DNA of 64,000 nt from SB11 sp965222995. GTDB lineage: Bacteria > Bacteroidota > Bacteroidia > UBA8524. The translations under genes were made by a program, and so were the position numbers. The stretch is taken from the NCBI GenBank assembly GCA_965222995.1, contig OZ244977.1, positions 620,001 to 684,000 of the forward strand, in the 5' to 3' direction. Numbering within the stretch: position 1 is the stretch's first letter; every line of letters begins with the position of its first letter. Under the pieces are notes generated by a model that made no database searches, was not told the DNA's origin, and saw only the letters and a program-made list of their open reading frames with translations. Shown one piece after another: positions 33,424 to 42,835 of the stretch.

Positions 33424-35427
33424 TTGATAAGAAGAATTTACATATTAGCTACCCTCTTTCTTATAGGTTTAGGTGTAGGTGCACAGCCCACAATACTTTA
33501 TAATGAAAGTATTGAAGAAGATATGTTGGCGGGGCAAATGTATATTTATGAAGATGTCTCAGGCTTAGCTACATATAACCAAATAAAAAGGGTACAAAAT
33601 AAGTTTATTCCTAATGTTCAAGAGGTTCCCCATTATTTATCTACCAAATCTGCAATATGGTTAAAAGCCAACATCAGAGTTGAAAAAGACGACCCAACTT
33701 ATTTAGAAATTTGTTATCCTATGATGGACTCTGTAGAGTTATTTGTTATAGGTGCAAAAGGGCAGGTGGTAAACCATATTGTTGATGGCTCATCAATACC
33801 GGTAAGACAAAAAGAACTACAAGGTAATACTATAAAGTTTCCTTTACAAAAAGGGCTATATACGTATTATATACGGGCAAAATCTACTTATACCCTGCAA
33901 TTACCCATTAAAATTGCATCATTTAAAGCAATATACAGAAGTACTTTAACAGAAAATATCTTTCAAGGAGTATACCTTGGTTTTTCCATACTTATTATTC
34001 TGTACACACTTTTTCTTTGGGGTGTTAGTTTTGACAAATTATATATACTGTATGCGTTACATATTTTTGCAACAGCTGTAAAAGCATTGTATTTTGGGGG
34101 GTATGCATATTTACTTTTCTGGCCTAACAATAGTTGGATAAACCAGTATGAACCATCAATATTTGGTACAGGTATATTATCTATAATATTTGCTGTAGTT
34201 TTTCTTGAAACTAAAACCAGAGTTAAGGGTCTGCACAAATGGCTAATGGGGCTTGTTTTCATCAATTTATTCATTTATCCGCTCGATTGGTTGGGCTTTC
34301 ATGCCGAAGCTAATAAAATGGTTCAAATAATTGGTTTAACTGCAAGTATAAGTATGCTTGTGGGCGGTATTGTATCCTATAGCAAAGGGTTTAAACCAGC
34401 AAGATTTTTTCTGTTGGCATGGTCAGTTTTTTTGGTTGGTGTGGTAATTACCATTTTACACCGTATGGGCATATTACCATATAACTATTACTTTGTTCAT
34501 GCTGCACAAATTGGCTCTGCGCTTGATGTGGTGTTTCTTTCTTTTGCCTTGGCAGATAGAATGAATATACGCAAAGGAGAAACCGATAAAGATAAGCAAG
34601 AGATGTATAAAAGAATTGCTGAAAGTGAAGAGTTAATTCGCCAGCAAAATGCTCTTTTAAGCAGAAAAGTAGAAGAACGAAGCAGAGAAATGCAAGAGCA
34701 AACACAAATACTTGGTAAGCAAAAAGAAGAGCTTGAAGATTTAAACACAACCAAAGACAAAATACTATCTGTAATTGCTCATGATTTACGGGGTCCCTTA
34801 AGTAATGTAAGTCAACTTGCTAATATGATGAGTGAAGATGAGAAGTTTAGAAATGAAGAAACTTTGGGGTTATTGAAAGATGCTTCAAAACGCTCATTTG
34901 ATTTGCTTGATAGCTTACTACATTGGGCAAAAGCACAATTTGGTGACACTGAGTATACATTATCAAAAGTAAGTTTATATGAGCTAGCTGAAAATACCAT
35001 TCAGTTATACGGCTTAAAAGCAAAAGCAAAAGAAATTAGTATAGAAAATAATGTACCCGAAAACCTCTATGCTAATGCTGATTTAGATATGGTAAATACC
35101 ATTGTAAGAAACCTTATATCAAATGCGCTAAAGTTTACTATTGTTGGGGGTAGTATAGTTTTGGGAGGAAATAAAAATGAAGAAGAAGAGATTGTGAGTT
35201 TTTGGGTTAACGATAGTGGCCTAGGCATTAGTGAAGATAAGTTAGAGACCATTTTTGACGCAGGTAAAAATAAATCGGCAAAAGGAACAGAAGGGGAAAT
35301 GGGTACAGGTTTAGGTTTGGTTATTTGCAAGGACTTTGTTGAGAAAAATAACGGAACTATAACTGTAAGTAGTAAACTGGGCAGTGGCAGTAAATTTACT
35401 ATTACACTACCCATGTACGGTAAATAG
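33424..35427 (+). CDS. 7TMR-DISM sensor histidine kinase
   Basis: 667 residues: signal peptide (1-20), an extracellular 7TMR-DISMED2-like beta domain (about 22-170, with AIWLKANIRVEKDDPTYLEI), seven membrane helices (about 180-385), a coiled coil (about 390-440), then a kinase with His453 in SVIAHDLRGPLSN, N box NTIVRNLISNALKFT, G1 VNDSGLGISED and G2 GTGLGLVICKDFVEKNNG. Such receptors are thought to sense carbohydrates or small molecules. No response regulator is adjacent. It starts with TTG at 33424. Confidence 0.93.
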   Translation: MIRRIYILATLFLIGLGVGAQPTILYNESIEEDMLAGQMYIYEDVSGLATYNQIKRVQNKFIPNVQEVPHYLSTKSAIWLKANIRVEKDDPTYLEICYPMMDSVELFVIGAKGQVVNHIVDGSSIPVRQKELQGNTIKFPLQKGLYTYYIRAKSTYTLQLPIKIASFKAIYRSTLTENIFQGVYLGFSILIILYTLFLWGVSFDKLYILYALHIFATAVKALYFGGYAYLLFWPNNSWINQYEPSIFGTGILSIIFAVVFLETKTRVKGLHKWLMGLVFINLFIYPLDWLGFHAEANKMVQIIGLTASISMLVGGIVSYSKGFKPARFFLLAWSVFLVGVVITILHRMGILPYNYYFVHAAQIGSALDVVFLSFALADRMNIRKGETDKDKQEMYKRIAESEELIRQQNALLSRKVEERSREMQEQTQILGKQKEELEDLNTTKDKILSVIAHDLRGPLSNVSQLANMMSEDEKFRNEETLGLLKDASKRSFDLLDSLLHWAKAQFGDTEYTLSKVSLYELAENTIQLYGLKAKAKEISIENNVPENLYANADLDMVNTIVRNLISNALKFTIVGGSIVLGGNKNEEEEIVSFWVNDSGLGISEDKLETIFDAGKNKSAKGTEGEMGTGLGLVICKDFVEKNNGTITVSSKLGSGSKFTITLPMYGK

Positions 35428-35480
35428 TATCACGGTATTACATTGGTTATAGTATCAGAAATTTTATAGCATAAATTTTT

Positions 35481-36539
35481 TTGGAAAATAAGTATGATTA
35501 CATAATTGTAGGGCAGGGATTGGCAGGTACTACTTTAGCACACCTTTTTTTGCAGCAACGGAAGAGAGTGCTTGTAATAGATGAAGTAAAAGAAATTACG
35601 TCATCAAAAGTAGCGGCAGGCATGTGGAACCCAATAGTTTTTAAACGCTATACCCAAAGTTTTTTGGCTAAAAAATTACTAGCTTTTAATGCTGAATTCT
35701 ATCCAAAAATAGAGCAAGTACTGGCTGCCAACTTCTATCAACCAAGACCATATTTTAAAATCTTTCCATCAGAGCAAGATATCGAACATTGGAGGGGGAA
35801 ACTTACGAACCCTGAAGTTAGAGATTTCTTAAATCCTGAGATTCACTTGGGGTTGGATGCACAATATTATAATTCTCCTTTGGGTGCTGCCCCTATAAAG
35901 CATTGTGGCTTTTTAGATGTGAAGGAGTATATAAACTCTTCTGCAACTTATTTTGCACAGCAAAACGGTTTTATAAATGAGCGGTTTGATTTTGATGCAC
36001 TTAGCTTAGAAGATGAAGTAAGGTATAAAGAGTTTACTGCCAAAAAAATATTCTTTTGTGAGGGTATGGGGGCGCTGGACAACCCCTATTGGAAAGATAT
36101 AGTAACCTTTTATCCCGTTAAGGGAGAGTTATTAACTATAAAAGCCAATTTACCTGAAAAAGAAGCCATAATTAATAAAGGAATATTTATGGTACCTATT
36201 GGCAGTAATTTATACAACGTTGGAAGTACCTATAACTGGAGTGATATTGACTATGAACCCACTGAAAATGCTAAAACATTACTTATTGATAAAATAAAAA
36301 ACATTATAAAAGTACCCTTTGAAGTGGTAACCCATAAAGCAGCCATTCGTCCATCAGCAAAAGATAGAAGACCTTATGTAGGTTTACATAAACACCATCA
36401 ACAAATAGGTATTTTTAATGGCTTGGGCTCAAAAGGTGTTATGCTGGCTCCATTTTTTGCTAACCAGTTAGTTGAGCATATTCTCGAGGATAAAGAGCTA
36501 CACCCCGAGGTAGATGTGGCAAGGTGTTTTAAGAAATAA
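35481..36539 (+). CDS. FAD-dependent oxidoreductase of the DAO family
   Basis: A 352-residue flavoprotein with N-terminal YDYIIVGQGLAGTTLAHLFLQQ and the ribose-binding VLVIDE, a long substrate domain, and a C-terminal IGIFNGLGSKGVMLAPFFANQLVEHI typical of amine or D-amino-acid oxidases of this family. AAIRPSAKDRRPYVG is the usual segment before it. Substrate unknown. The start is TTG at 35481; no ATG precedes the dinucleotide-binding motif. It lies 53 bp after the DISM kinase. Confidence 0.88.
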   Translation: MENKYDYIIVGQGLAGTTLAHLFLQQRKRVLVIDEVKEITSSKVAAGMWNPIVFKRYTQSFLAKKLLAFNAEFYPKIEQVLAANFYQPRPYFKIFPSEQDIEHWRGKLTNPEVRDFLNPEIHLGLDAQYYNSPLGAAPIKHCGFLDVKEYINSSATYFAQQNGFINERFDFDALSLEDEVRYKEFTAKKIFFCEGMGALDNPYWKDIVTFYPVKGELLTIKANLPEKEAIINKGIFMVPIGSNLYNVGSTYNWSDIDYEPTENAKTLLIDKIKNIIKVPFEVVTHKAAIRPSAKDRRPYVGLHKHHQQIGIFNGLGSKGVMLAPFFANQLVEHILEDKELHPEVDVARCFKK

Positions 36540-36570
36540 TGCCAGCACAGCAAGCCTACTAAAATTCACT

Positions 36571-36578
36571 TATCTTTG
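36571..36578 (+). promoter_or_regulatory. -7 box of paaN
   Basis: TATCTTTG, an exact match, 22 bp before the ATG at 36601. Confidence 0.5.
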
Positions 36579-36600
36579 CGGCAAATTTTAAGAATCTATT

Positions 36601-38268
36601 ATGAATCAAGCGTCATCTTTGTTTGAAAAACACAAGCCTACCCTTGAGGCGGCTATAAAAGCTATAAACGAACGTACATATTATACACCTTACCCTGAGA
36701 CACCTAAAGCATACGCTGAAGATGGCGATGCAAATGGTAAAAGTTATTTTCAAAAATCTTTAAATACTCAATTTGAAGAGTTATCTCAAACAGGTGAAGA
36801 AGCTTATATAGGTGAAGAAGTTTCGCCCTTTTTACAATTGGGTTTGGGTATTACCTATCCTGCGTTTTCGCCTGAAAACCTAGTGAATAATGCTAAAACA
36901 GCTCATAAAAGCTGGGCTAAAACAAGTGTTGAGGAACGTGCAGGAATATTAATTGAAACATTAGATAAAATACAAAATCGCTTTTTTGATATAGCTTATG
37001 CCACTATGCACACTACAGGGCAAGGCTTTATAATGTCTTTTCAAGCTAGTGGACCTCATGCAAATGATAGAGCTTTAGAAGCTGTTACAATGGGTTATAT
37101 GGAACTTACCCGTTTCCCCAACGAAGCAATGTGGGTTAAAAACATGGGTAAGTTTGATGTGAAGGTGAAAAAGAATTGGAAAGCTATCTCGCGCGGTGTA
37201 GGTTTGGTTATAGGTTGTTCAACTTTTCCAACTTGGAATACGGTTCCCGGTATGTATGCTGATTTAATAACAGGCAATTCAGTAATAGTTAAACCACACC
37301 CTAAAGCTATTTTACCAATAGCAATTGTAGTAGCCGAAATACAAAAAGTTCTTAAAGACAATGGCTACAACCCTAATATAGTGCAATTGGCTGTAGATAC
37401 AGTATCACAACCCATCACAAAACAATTAGCAGAGCATAAAGACGTAAAATTAGTAGACTTTACAGGCAGCTCTAAGTTTGGCGAATATGTAGAAGGTCTT
37501 GACGGTAAAGAAGTTTTTACAGAAAAGGCAGGCTTGAACTCCGTATTGCTGGATTCAGCTACAGACCTTAAAGCAGTAATGCAAAACTTAGCATTTTCAG
37601 TATCGCTATATTCAAAGCAAATGTGTACTGCTCCGCAAAATATTTATATCTCTAAAGATGGAGTAAAAACTCCTGATGGTGTGGTAAGTTACGAAGATGC
37701 TGTAAACCTATTGGCAGAGTCTATTAAAGGGTTAGTTAATCACCCAAAAATGGGTGCGGGTACATTAGGCGGTATACAAGCTGATGCTACTGTACAGCGA
37801 GTACAAACAGCGGCAGGTGCAGGGGGGCGTATGGTACTGGCCAGCGTAAAAGTGGCCAACCCTGAATTTGAAAATGCACGCACAGCCAGCCCAAGTGTAA
37901 TAGAGGTTGGGGTAGAACAAAAAGATGTGTATTTAGCAGAATGTTTTGGTCCTGTGGTATTTGTTATAAAAACTGATAGCGCCGAACATTCTTTGCAATT
38001 AATAAAAGAATCTGCTGCTACCCAAGGTGCTATAACTAGTGCAGCTTATACAACTAATGAAGAGTTTCAAGCTCATATTGAAGATGAAATGAATAGTGTG
38101 TTTACCCCTGTATCATTCAACTTTACAGGCGCCATATTTGTGAACCAACATGCAGCATTTTCTGATTTTCATGTGTCAGGAGGTAATCCGGCTGGTAATG
38201 CCAGCTTCACCAATCCAGAATATGTAACTCGCAGGTTTGTTTGGGTGGGTAACCGGTTTGGTTTATAA
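36601..38268 (+). CDS. paaN: Phenylacetic acid degradation protein PaaN (aldehyde dehydrogenase family)
   Basis: A 555-residue stand-alone aldehyde dehydrogenase of the PaaN group. A family-specific N-terminus (1-110, ERTYYTPYPETPKAYAEDG) precedes the dehydrogenase fold. Catalytic Cys342 is in SKQMCTAPQNIY and Glu308 in VFTEKAGLNS. In phenylacetate breakdown this type of enzyme oxidises the ring-opened semialdehyde, the role of the dehydrogenase half of PaaZ. No paaABCDE, paaG or paaJ gene lies here, so the rest of the pathway is elsewhere or this copy has another use. ATG at 36601. Confidence 0.9.
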   Translation: MNQASSLFEKHKPTLEAAIKAINERTYYTPYPETPKAYAEDGDANGKSYFQKSLNTQFEELSQTGEEAYIGEEVSPFLQLGLGITYPAFSPENLVNNAKTAHKSWAKTSVEERAGILIETLDKIQNRFFDIAYATMHTTGQGFIMSFQASGPHANDRALEAVTMGYMELTRFPNEAMWVKNMGKFDVKVKKNWKAISRGVGLVIGCSTFPTWNTVPGMYADLITGNSVIVKPHPKAILPIAIVVAEIQKVLKDNGYNPNIVQLAVDTVSQPITKQLAEHKDVKLVDFTGSSKFGEYVEGLDGKEVFTEKAGLNSVLLDSATDLKAVMQNLAFSVSLYSKQMCTAPQNIYISKDGVKTPDGVVSYEDAVNLLAESIKGLVNHPKMGAGTLGGIQADATVQRVQTAAGAGGRMVLASVKVANPEFENARTASPSVIEVGVEQKDVYLAECFGPVVFVIKTDSAEHSLQLIKESAATQGAITSAAYTTNEEFQAHIEDEMNSVFTPVSFNFTGAIFVNQHAAFSDFHVSGGNPAGNASFTNPEYVTRRFVWVGNRFGL

Positions 38269-38336
38269 ATTAATTTAGTACGTACTCAACCTTTTAAGGG
38301 TTGGGTATGTCTAATAAAACAAGAACTTAAACAACT

Positions 38337-39317
38337 ATGAAAAAACTTACTCTAGTATTTGCTGCTCTGGCAATTGCTACAGGCTTCACTGCTTGTAAAA
38401 AAGATGATAACAATGGTGGTGGTGGAGGAACACCCGCACCGCAAATAAACTGCAACTTAAAATCTATTACAGAAGTAACATCGTCAACAGGAAACCCTGA
38501 TGAATATTCGGGCTTTGTATTATACTACGATAGTAAGGATGTGGTTAATAAAGCAAATTTTATAGACTCAACAACAGGAAAAGAAGACTCTACTTCGTAT
38601 GCACTTTTATCATATAGTGGTGATAATTTAACTGATGTTAAAGTTTTTCAAAACAATAATGAGTTTATCAATTTTGCTATGACATATAACGCTCAAAAGA
38701 GAGTGGAGAAAAGATTTTTCGATTTTCCAACACCGTTTGGGCTAGCCAAAATTGACCAAACATACTTTTACAATAGCCAAGGGCAAATAGAATATACTAT
38801 ACGTAAAACAGAGATTACAATACCACAAACAGGGAAGGTAATAAATAAAGATAGTGCCCGGTACCAAAATTATAATTCGTTTGGTCGCCCGGAAGGAGTT
38901 ATTGTTTACAACTCGGTAACAACTGCTCAAGGTACACAACCTTATGAATTTGAAGAGGAGTTTAAGTATGAATACGATTCTAAAGGAAATCGTACTAAAA
39001 TATCTACTAAAGAAGATGTAAGCGACCCCTTTGAGGTGATATATACGGCTTCTTTTGATTTAAGTAAAACTACGGGAGAAGCCGAACCTGCTTACAGATT
39101 ATTGACTAAGTTATTTATTGATGATTGGGACGACCCGAATCTTAATTCTTCTGACATAGATTTGAATTTAAAAATTTCAGAGACAGAAACTGAGGACGGG
39201 CAAACTACTTCTAAAACTTTATCATATACTTATGATGATAGAGGAAACCCTGAAACCTCAACTGAAACTTCTACCGACGGCACAACTAAAATTACGTATA
39301 CTTACGATTGTAAATAA
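38337..39317 (+). CDS. Lipoprotein with YD-type repeats
   Basis: 326 residues with a lipoprotein signal ending FTACKK (Cys20), then a Gly-rich tether. The rest contains repeats of the RHS/YD style: FAMTYNAQKRVEKRFF, QTYFYNSQGQIEYTIRK, FKYEYDSKGNRTKISTK and LSYTYDDRGNPETSTE. Such lipoproteins are common in Bacteroidota and are of unknown role, perhaps surface display. No toxin domain follows, so this is not an RHS toxin. A terminator follows. Confidence 0.8.
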   Translation: MKKLTLVFAALAIATGFTACKKDDNNGGGGGTPAPQINCNLKSITEVTSSTGNPDEYSGFVLYYDSKDVVNKANFIDSTTGKEDSTSYALLSYSGDNLTDVKVFQNNNEFINFAMTYNAQKRVEKRFFDFPTPFGLAKIDQTYFYNSQGQIEYTIRKTEITIPQTGKVINKDSARYQNYNSFGRPEGVIVYNSVTTAQGTQPYEFEEEFKYEYDSKGNRTKISTKEDVSDPFEVIYTASFDLSKTTGEAEPAYRLLTKLFIDDWDDPNLNSSDIDLNLKISETETEDGQTTSKTLSYTYDDRGNPETSTETSTDGTTKITYTYDCK

Positions 39318-39333
39318 ACAATGCTATTAAGTT

Positions 39334-39363
39334 AAAAAAAAGCAGCCCACAGCTGCTTTTTTT
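39334..39363 (+). terminator. Terminator after the YD lipoprotein gene
   Basis: AAAAAAAGCAGC pairs with GCTGCTTTTTTT around CCACA (39347-39351). Strong, symmetrical and T-rich. Confidence 0.85.
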
Positions 39364-39433
39364 ATTTTTATGAAACAATATGTATGTGAATGTGTTACCA
39401 AATACCAAAGCATATGATTAAATAGAAAATTTA

Positions 39434-39464
39434 TTTGATGTTTAAACATCGTTTGTTAAATTTG
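39434..39464 (+). promoter_or_regulatory. Promoter of the YceI gene with a palindrome between -33 and -7
   Basis: TTTG (39434-39437), 19 bp, TAAATTTG (39457-39464). The spacer begins with the perfect 14-bp palindrome GATGTTTAAACATC (39437-39450), a plausible operator. Confidence 0.65.
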
Positions 39465-39520
39465 CACCACTTTTAATAAGAGCATATACTTTTAAAACAA
39501 AAAATAAAAAACTCAAAAAA

Positions 39521-40183
39521 ATGAAAAAACTATTAGTAGTTCTATTTGCAGCAGGTACATTGGTGGCTTGTAAAGAGAACAAAAAAACATCGGAAACAGC
39601 AGGAGAAGTAGCAGAAGCTACAGAAACATCGGCAACCTATACTGTAAATAACGAAGCAAGTACGATAGGTTGGAAAGGTTCAAAAGTAGTATCAGGTTCA
39701 CATAATGGTACTATCTCAGTATCAGGAGGTTCATTATCAGTAGAGAATGATAATCTAACTGCAGGTAATTTTACTATTGATATGACATCAATAAAAAATT
39801 CAGACCTGGCTGATGATGCAGAACAACAAGCAAAATTAGTAGGGCACCTATCTAGTCCTGATTTTTTCCATGTAGATAGTTTTCCTACTGCTACTTTCGA
39901 AGTTACTAAAGTAGAAGCTTTAGAAGACGGCGAGAACGGCGCAACTCACAATATTAGTGGTAACCTAACACTTAAAGGTACTACACGCGAAATTACTTTC
40001 CCTGCAACAGTAACAATGGAAGAAGATAAAATTACAGCTACTGCTAAAACAGAAATTAATCGTTTAGAGTGGAATGTAATGTGGGGTAATGAGAATGACA
40101 ATGCTGCACGTGCAATGCTTAAAGAAAACTTCTTAAGCAATATGATAGAGTTAGATATTAATCTTGTAGCTAATAAGAATTAA
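39521..40183 (+). CDS. YceI-family lipoprotein
   Basis: A 220-residue protein with a lipoprotein signal (Cys17 in TLVACKEN) and an acidic tether. The YceI/lipocalin-like domain runs from YTVNNEASTIGWKGSKVVSGSHNG to the end, with SSDFFHV-type (LSSPDFFHVDSFPTATFEV) and NLTLKGTTREITFPATV signatures. YceI proteins bind long isoprenoid or fatty chains in a beta-barrel in the periplasm. The promoter with a palindromic spacer suggests control by a dimeric regulator. A terminator follows. Confidence 0.93.
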   Translation: MKKLLVVLFAAGTLVACKENKKTSETAGEVAEATETSATYTVNNEASTIGWKGSKVVSGSHNGTISVSGGSLSVENDNLTAGNFTIDMTSIKNSDLADDAEQQAKLVGHLSSPDFFHVDSFPTATFEVTKVEALEDGENGATHNISGNLTLKGTTREITFPATVTMEEDKITATAKTEINRLEWNVMWGNENDNAARAMLKENFLSNMIELDINLVANKN

Positions 40184-40210
40184 TAATTTTTTTAAATACT
40201 TTTAATATTC

Positions 40211-40242
40211 AAAAGAGGGATGCATAATAGTATCCCTCTTTT
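40211..40242 (+). terminator. Terminator after the YceI gene
   Basis: AAAAGAGGGAT (40211-40221) and ATCCCTCTTTT (40232-40242) pair perfectly; more T residues follow. Confidence 0.85.
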
Positions 40243-40391
40243 TTTGTTTTTATAATATCATAAGCAACTGGTTTTGCATTTAAACCAATGGCAACTGCTA
40301 TACGTTATCATTATAAGAAATGTTAAATCTTTTAAAATCTACTTTATACTGCTTACATGTAAAATTAGTATAATTGCACAAACCATTCAGT

Positions 40392-40931
40392 ATGATTAAT
40401 AATATAGTAAAAATTGTATTGGCAATAGCCTGCATAGTGGTAGGGTATTTTACATACGATTCTGTGGCTACAACCTTAAAATATGAGAAAAGTGTAAAAG
40501 CTGTTGAGAGTGATATAATACAGAGACTTACTGAGATAAAAGAAGCCCAGTTTGCCTACAGGGAAGCCTATGGTCAGTTTGCAGATAATTTTGATTCGTT
40601 GGTATATGGTTTAAAAAATGGTCAAATCCCTCAGTTGAGTCAGGTAGGAGAATTAGATGAAGACTCGGAAGTAGAGGTACAAGTAGATACATTGTATGTG
40701 CCTATAAAAGAAAAACTTAAAGGTAAAGTAAGTAATTTTGATTCATTACCGTATGTACCCCATTCTGATAAAGTAAAGTTTACGCTTGATGCAGGAAGAA
40801 TAACCAGAAATGGAGTTGTAATACAGGTTTTTGAAGCAAAGGACCCCAAACCATATAATAAAAGAAGGGCATTACAAATAGGTTCTATGGATGACGCTAT
40901 TTTCACAGGAAACTGGGAAAAACAGGAGTAA
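40392..40931 (+). CDS. Membrane-anchored protein of unknown function
   Basis: About 179 residues from ATG at 40392; an in-frame TTG lies at 40374. A single N-terminal hydrophobic helix (NIVKIVLAIACIVVGYFTYDS) is followed by EKSVKAVESDIIQRLTEIKEAQFAYREAYGQFADNF, which resembles the long helix of pilin-like proteins, then a soluble C-terminal domain. I do not recognise the family for sure. It precedes DUF3822, rsmD and coaD on the same strand and may be first in that operon. Confidence 0.7.
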   Translation: MINNIVKIVLAIACIVVGYFTYDSVATTLKYEKSVKAVESDIIQRLTEIKEAQFAYREAYGQFADNFDSLVYGLKNGQIPQLSQVGELDEDSEVEVQVDTLYVPIKEKLKGKVSNFDSLPYVPHSDKVKFTLDAGRITRNGVVIQVFEAKDPKPYNKRRALQIGSMDDAIFTGNWEKQE

Positions 40932-40983
40932 TTTTAACTTCTTTTTTTGCAAATAATTTATTTAGTACCACCCGTCTTGCTTA

Positions 40984-41793
40984 ATGCAGGTAGTTTATAC
41001 AGCAAATAATTTTCAAAGTTCTGATACAGCAAACCTTAAACTAGCGTTAGCTGTAAATGAGCAGTCGTGTGGTATAGCATTGCATACTTCTGAGGGGCAA
41101 TTGCAATATTTGGGCTATTATGATTTTTTAGAGCCTTTGAAAGATAATGAAACGCTATTTTTCGATTTTATTCGTTCGCAGGATATTTTAAAACAGAAAA
41201 AAAACGACATAAGCATTATTCTTAACTGCCCCAAGAGCACGTTAGTTCCTCAAGAATTGTATGATGAGTTATATATAGATAATTACCTTAGGCATTTATA
41301 TAAAGAGAATAAAGATGAGGTGGTTAAGGCCTTAAACGTAGTGGAAGGAGATGAAGGAGGGGTATTTATGGTATTTAGTGTACAAGAGCATTTGTATTAC
41401 CCTGCTCGTTCAAAATATTATGATGCAGTAATAGAACCCAATTGTGCTAATTACTTACGTAAAAGCATGAAGCACTTTCATAATAAACTAAATGCTTTTT
41501 TTGAGGATAAAACAATGTTTGTTATCCATGCATCAAATACAAAACCTGTTTTTTTTAATGCGTTTCAATATGAAGGAGTAGACGAGGCTGCGTATTTTAT
41601 ATTAAACTACTATCAAACATTTGATATCCAGCATCAGAGCCTACCTATTGTGTTGCACGGCGATGTTCATCCTCAGTTAAAAGAGGTATTAAATAATTAT
41701 TCGGGAAAGAGCGAACTGGCCCAACCCGTAAATAAGAATATAGATATACCTAAAGATTTTGCATATTCTTTCCTGATAGATTATACCTATTGA
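40984..41793 (+). CDS. DUF3822 family protein
   Basis: A 269-residue soluble protein of the DUF3822 family of Bacteroidota, with an actin-like first strand set (LKLALAVNEQSCGIALHTSEGQLQYLGYY) and a late LPIVLHGDVHPQL. Function unknown. It is usually found next to rsmD and coaD, as here; its TGA overlaps the TTG start of rsmD (41790-41793), so the two are translationally coupled. Confidence 0.8.
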   Translation: MQVVYTANNFQSSDTANLKLALAVNEQSCGIALHTSEGQLQYLGYYDFLEPLKDNETLFFDFIRSQDILKQKKNDISIILNCPKSTLVPQELYDELYIDNYLRHLYKENKDEVVKALNVVEGDEGGVFMVFSVQEHLYYPARSKYYDAVIEPNCANYLRKSMKHFHNKLNAFFEDKTMFVIHASNTKPVFFNAFQYEGVDEAAYFILNYYQTFDIQHQSLPIVLHGDVHPQLKEVLNNYSGKSELAQPVNKNIDIPKDFAYSFLIDYTY

Positions 41794-42323
41794 AAATAAT
41801 TGGCGGACAACATGCGGGCTTTATTCTTCGCCCACCTAAAAACTTAAAAGCTCGTCCTACTACAGCTTTAGCCAAAGAATCACTTTTTAATATACTTAAT
41901 AACCGTTACAACTTTGAAGGTTTAAGGGTGTTAGACCTTTTTGCCGGAAGTGGTGGAATAGGGCTTGAGTTTGCCTCTCGGGGTGCAGAAAGTGTAATAG
42001 CAGTAGATTTTAGTGGTATAACTTTTAAATTTTTGCAACAAGCTACACAACAGTTAAACCTTCAAAATTACGTGCCTGTAAAAGGTGAGGTGGTTAAATA
42101 TCTTCAACATTGCTCAACCACTTTTGATATAGTATTTGCTGATCCACCTTACGGAATGCAAAATATTGCAGAAGTTGTAACTACAGTTTTTGAACAAAAC
42201 TTGTTAACCCCTGATGGGGTGTTGATAATGGAACACGACAAACATGTACGACTACCTATAGAAAATTTGCAAGAGAGCCGAAAGTATGGGCAAACCAGCT
42301 TTAGCTTTTATGCCTCTAAGTAA
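41790..42323 (+). CDS. rsmD: 16S rRNA (guanine(966)-N2)-methyltransferase
   Basis: A 177-residue Rossmann methyltransferase. SAM-binding VLDLFAGSGGIGLEFASRGAESV and catalytic DPPYG in DIVFADPPYG are clear, and the N-terminal KIIGGQHAGFILRPPKNLKARPTT is the family's RNA-binding lead. It methylates G966 of 16S rRNA using S-adenosylmethionine. It starts with TTG inside the previous stop codon; coaD follows 53 bp later. Confidence 0.93.
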   Translation: MKIIGGQHAGFILRPPKNLKARPTTALAKESLFNILNNRYNFEGLRVLDLFAGSGGIGLEFASRGAESVIAVDFSGITFKFLQQATQQLNLQNYVPVKGEVVKYLQHCSTTFDIVFADPPYGMQNIAEVVTTVFEQNLLTPDGVLIMEHDKHVRLPIENLQESRKYGQTSFSFYASK

Positions 42324-42376
42324 GCTTTTTAAACGGAAAAGTATTTTCTTTGAAAACAGTCTATTGAATACATACC

Positions 42377-42835
42377 ATGAAGAGAGCCATTTTCCCGGGA
42401 ACATTTGACCCGATAACTATAGGACACGAAGAAATTATTAGACGTGCTTTACCACTTTTTGATGAGGTAATTGTAGCTATCGGACGTAACTCTGAAAAGA
42501 AACATTTATTTGATTTAGAGCAGAGAATGACTTGGATAAAAGAGATTTTTAGCGATGAGCCCAAAGTAAAGGTAGACCACTATAATGGTTTAACGGTAGA
42601 CTTTTGCAAGTTTAAAGAAGCCAACTTTATCCTACGCGGGCTACGCTCTGTAACGGATTATGACTATGAGTACCAGATAGCGCAAATAAATAAAGCTATG
42701 TGGCCTGAACTAGATACAATACTTCTTATCTCCTCGCCTGAGTATACAGCCATAAGTTCTAAAATGGTAAGAGATGTGATATTGTATGGGGGAGAGTATA
42801 AACGTTTTGTACCTGATGCTGTGAGGGTTTCTTAA
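42377..42835 (+). CDS. coaD: Pantetheine-phosphate adenylyltransferase
   Basis: A 152-residue enzyme of coenzyme A synthesis, joining 4'-phosphopantetheine to AMP from ATP. The nucleotidyltransferase motif is FPGTFDPITIGHEEII (His17), followed by RGLRSVTDYDYEYQIAQIN and the late SPEYTAISSKMVRDV. Standard length. Its last 4 bp overlap the end of the YggS gene on the other strand. Confidence 0.96.
   Translation: MKRAIFPGTFDPITIGHEEIIRRALPLFDEVIVAIGRNSEKKHLFDLEQRMTWIKEIFSDEPKVKVDHYNGLTVDFCKFKEANFILRGLRSVTDYDYEYQIAQINKAMWPELDTILLISSPEYTAISSKMVRDVILYGGEYKRFVPDAVRVS

Noticed and set aside
38278..38308. Hairpin after paaN
   Set aside because: The arms around CAACC and GGTTG are imperfect and no T run follows, so I do not call a terminator.
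38337..39317. RHS/polymorphic toxin
   Set aside because: YD-like repeats are present, but there is no RHS core end motif or toxin tip, and no immunity gene follows.
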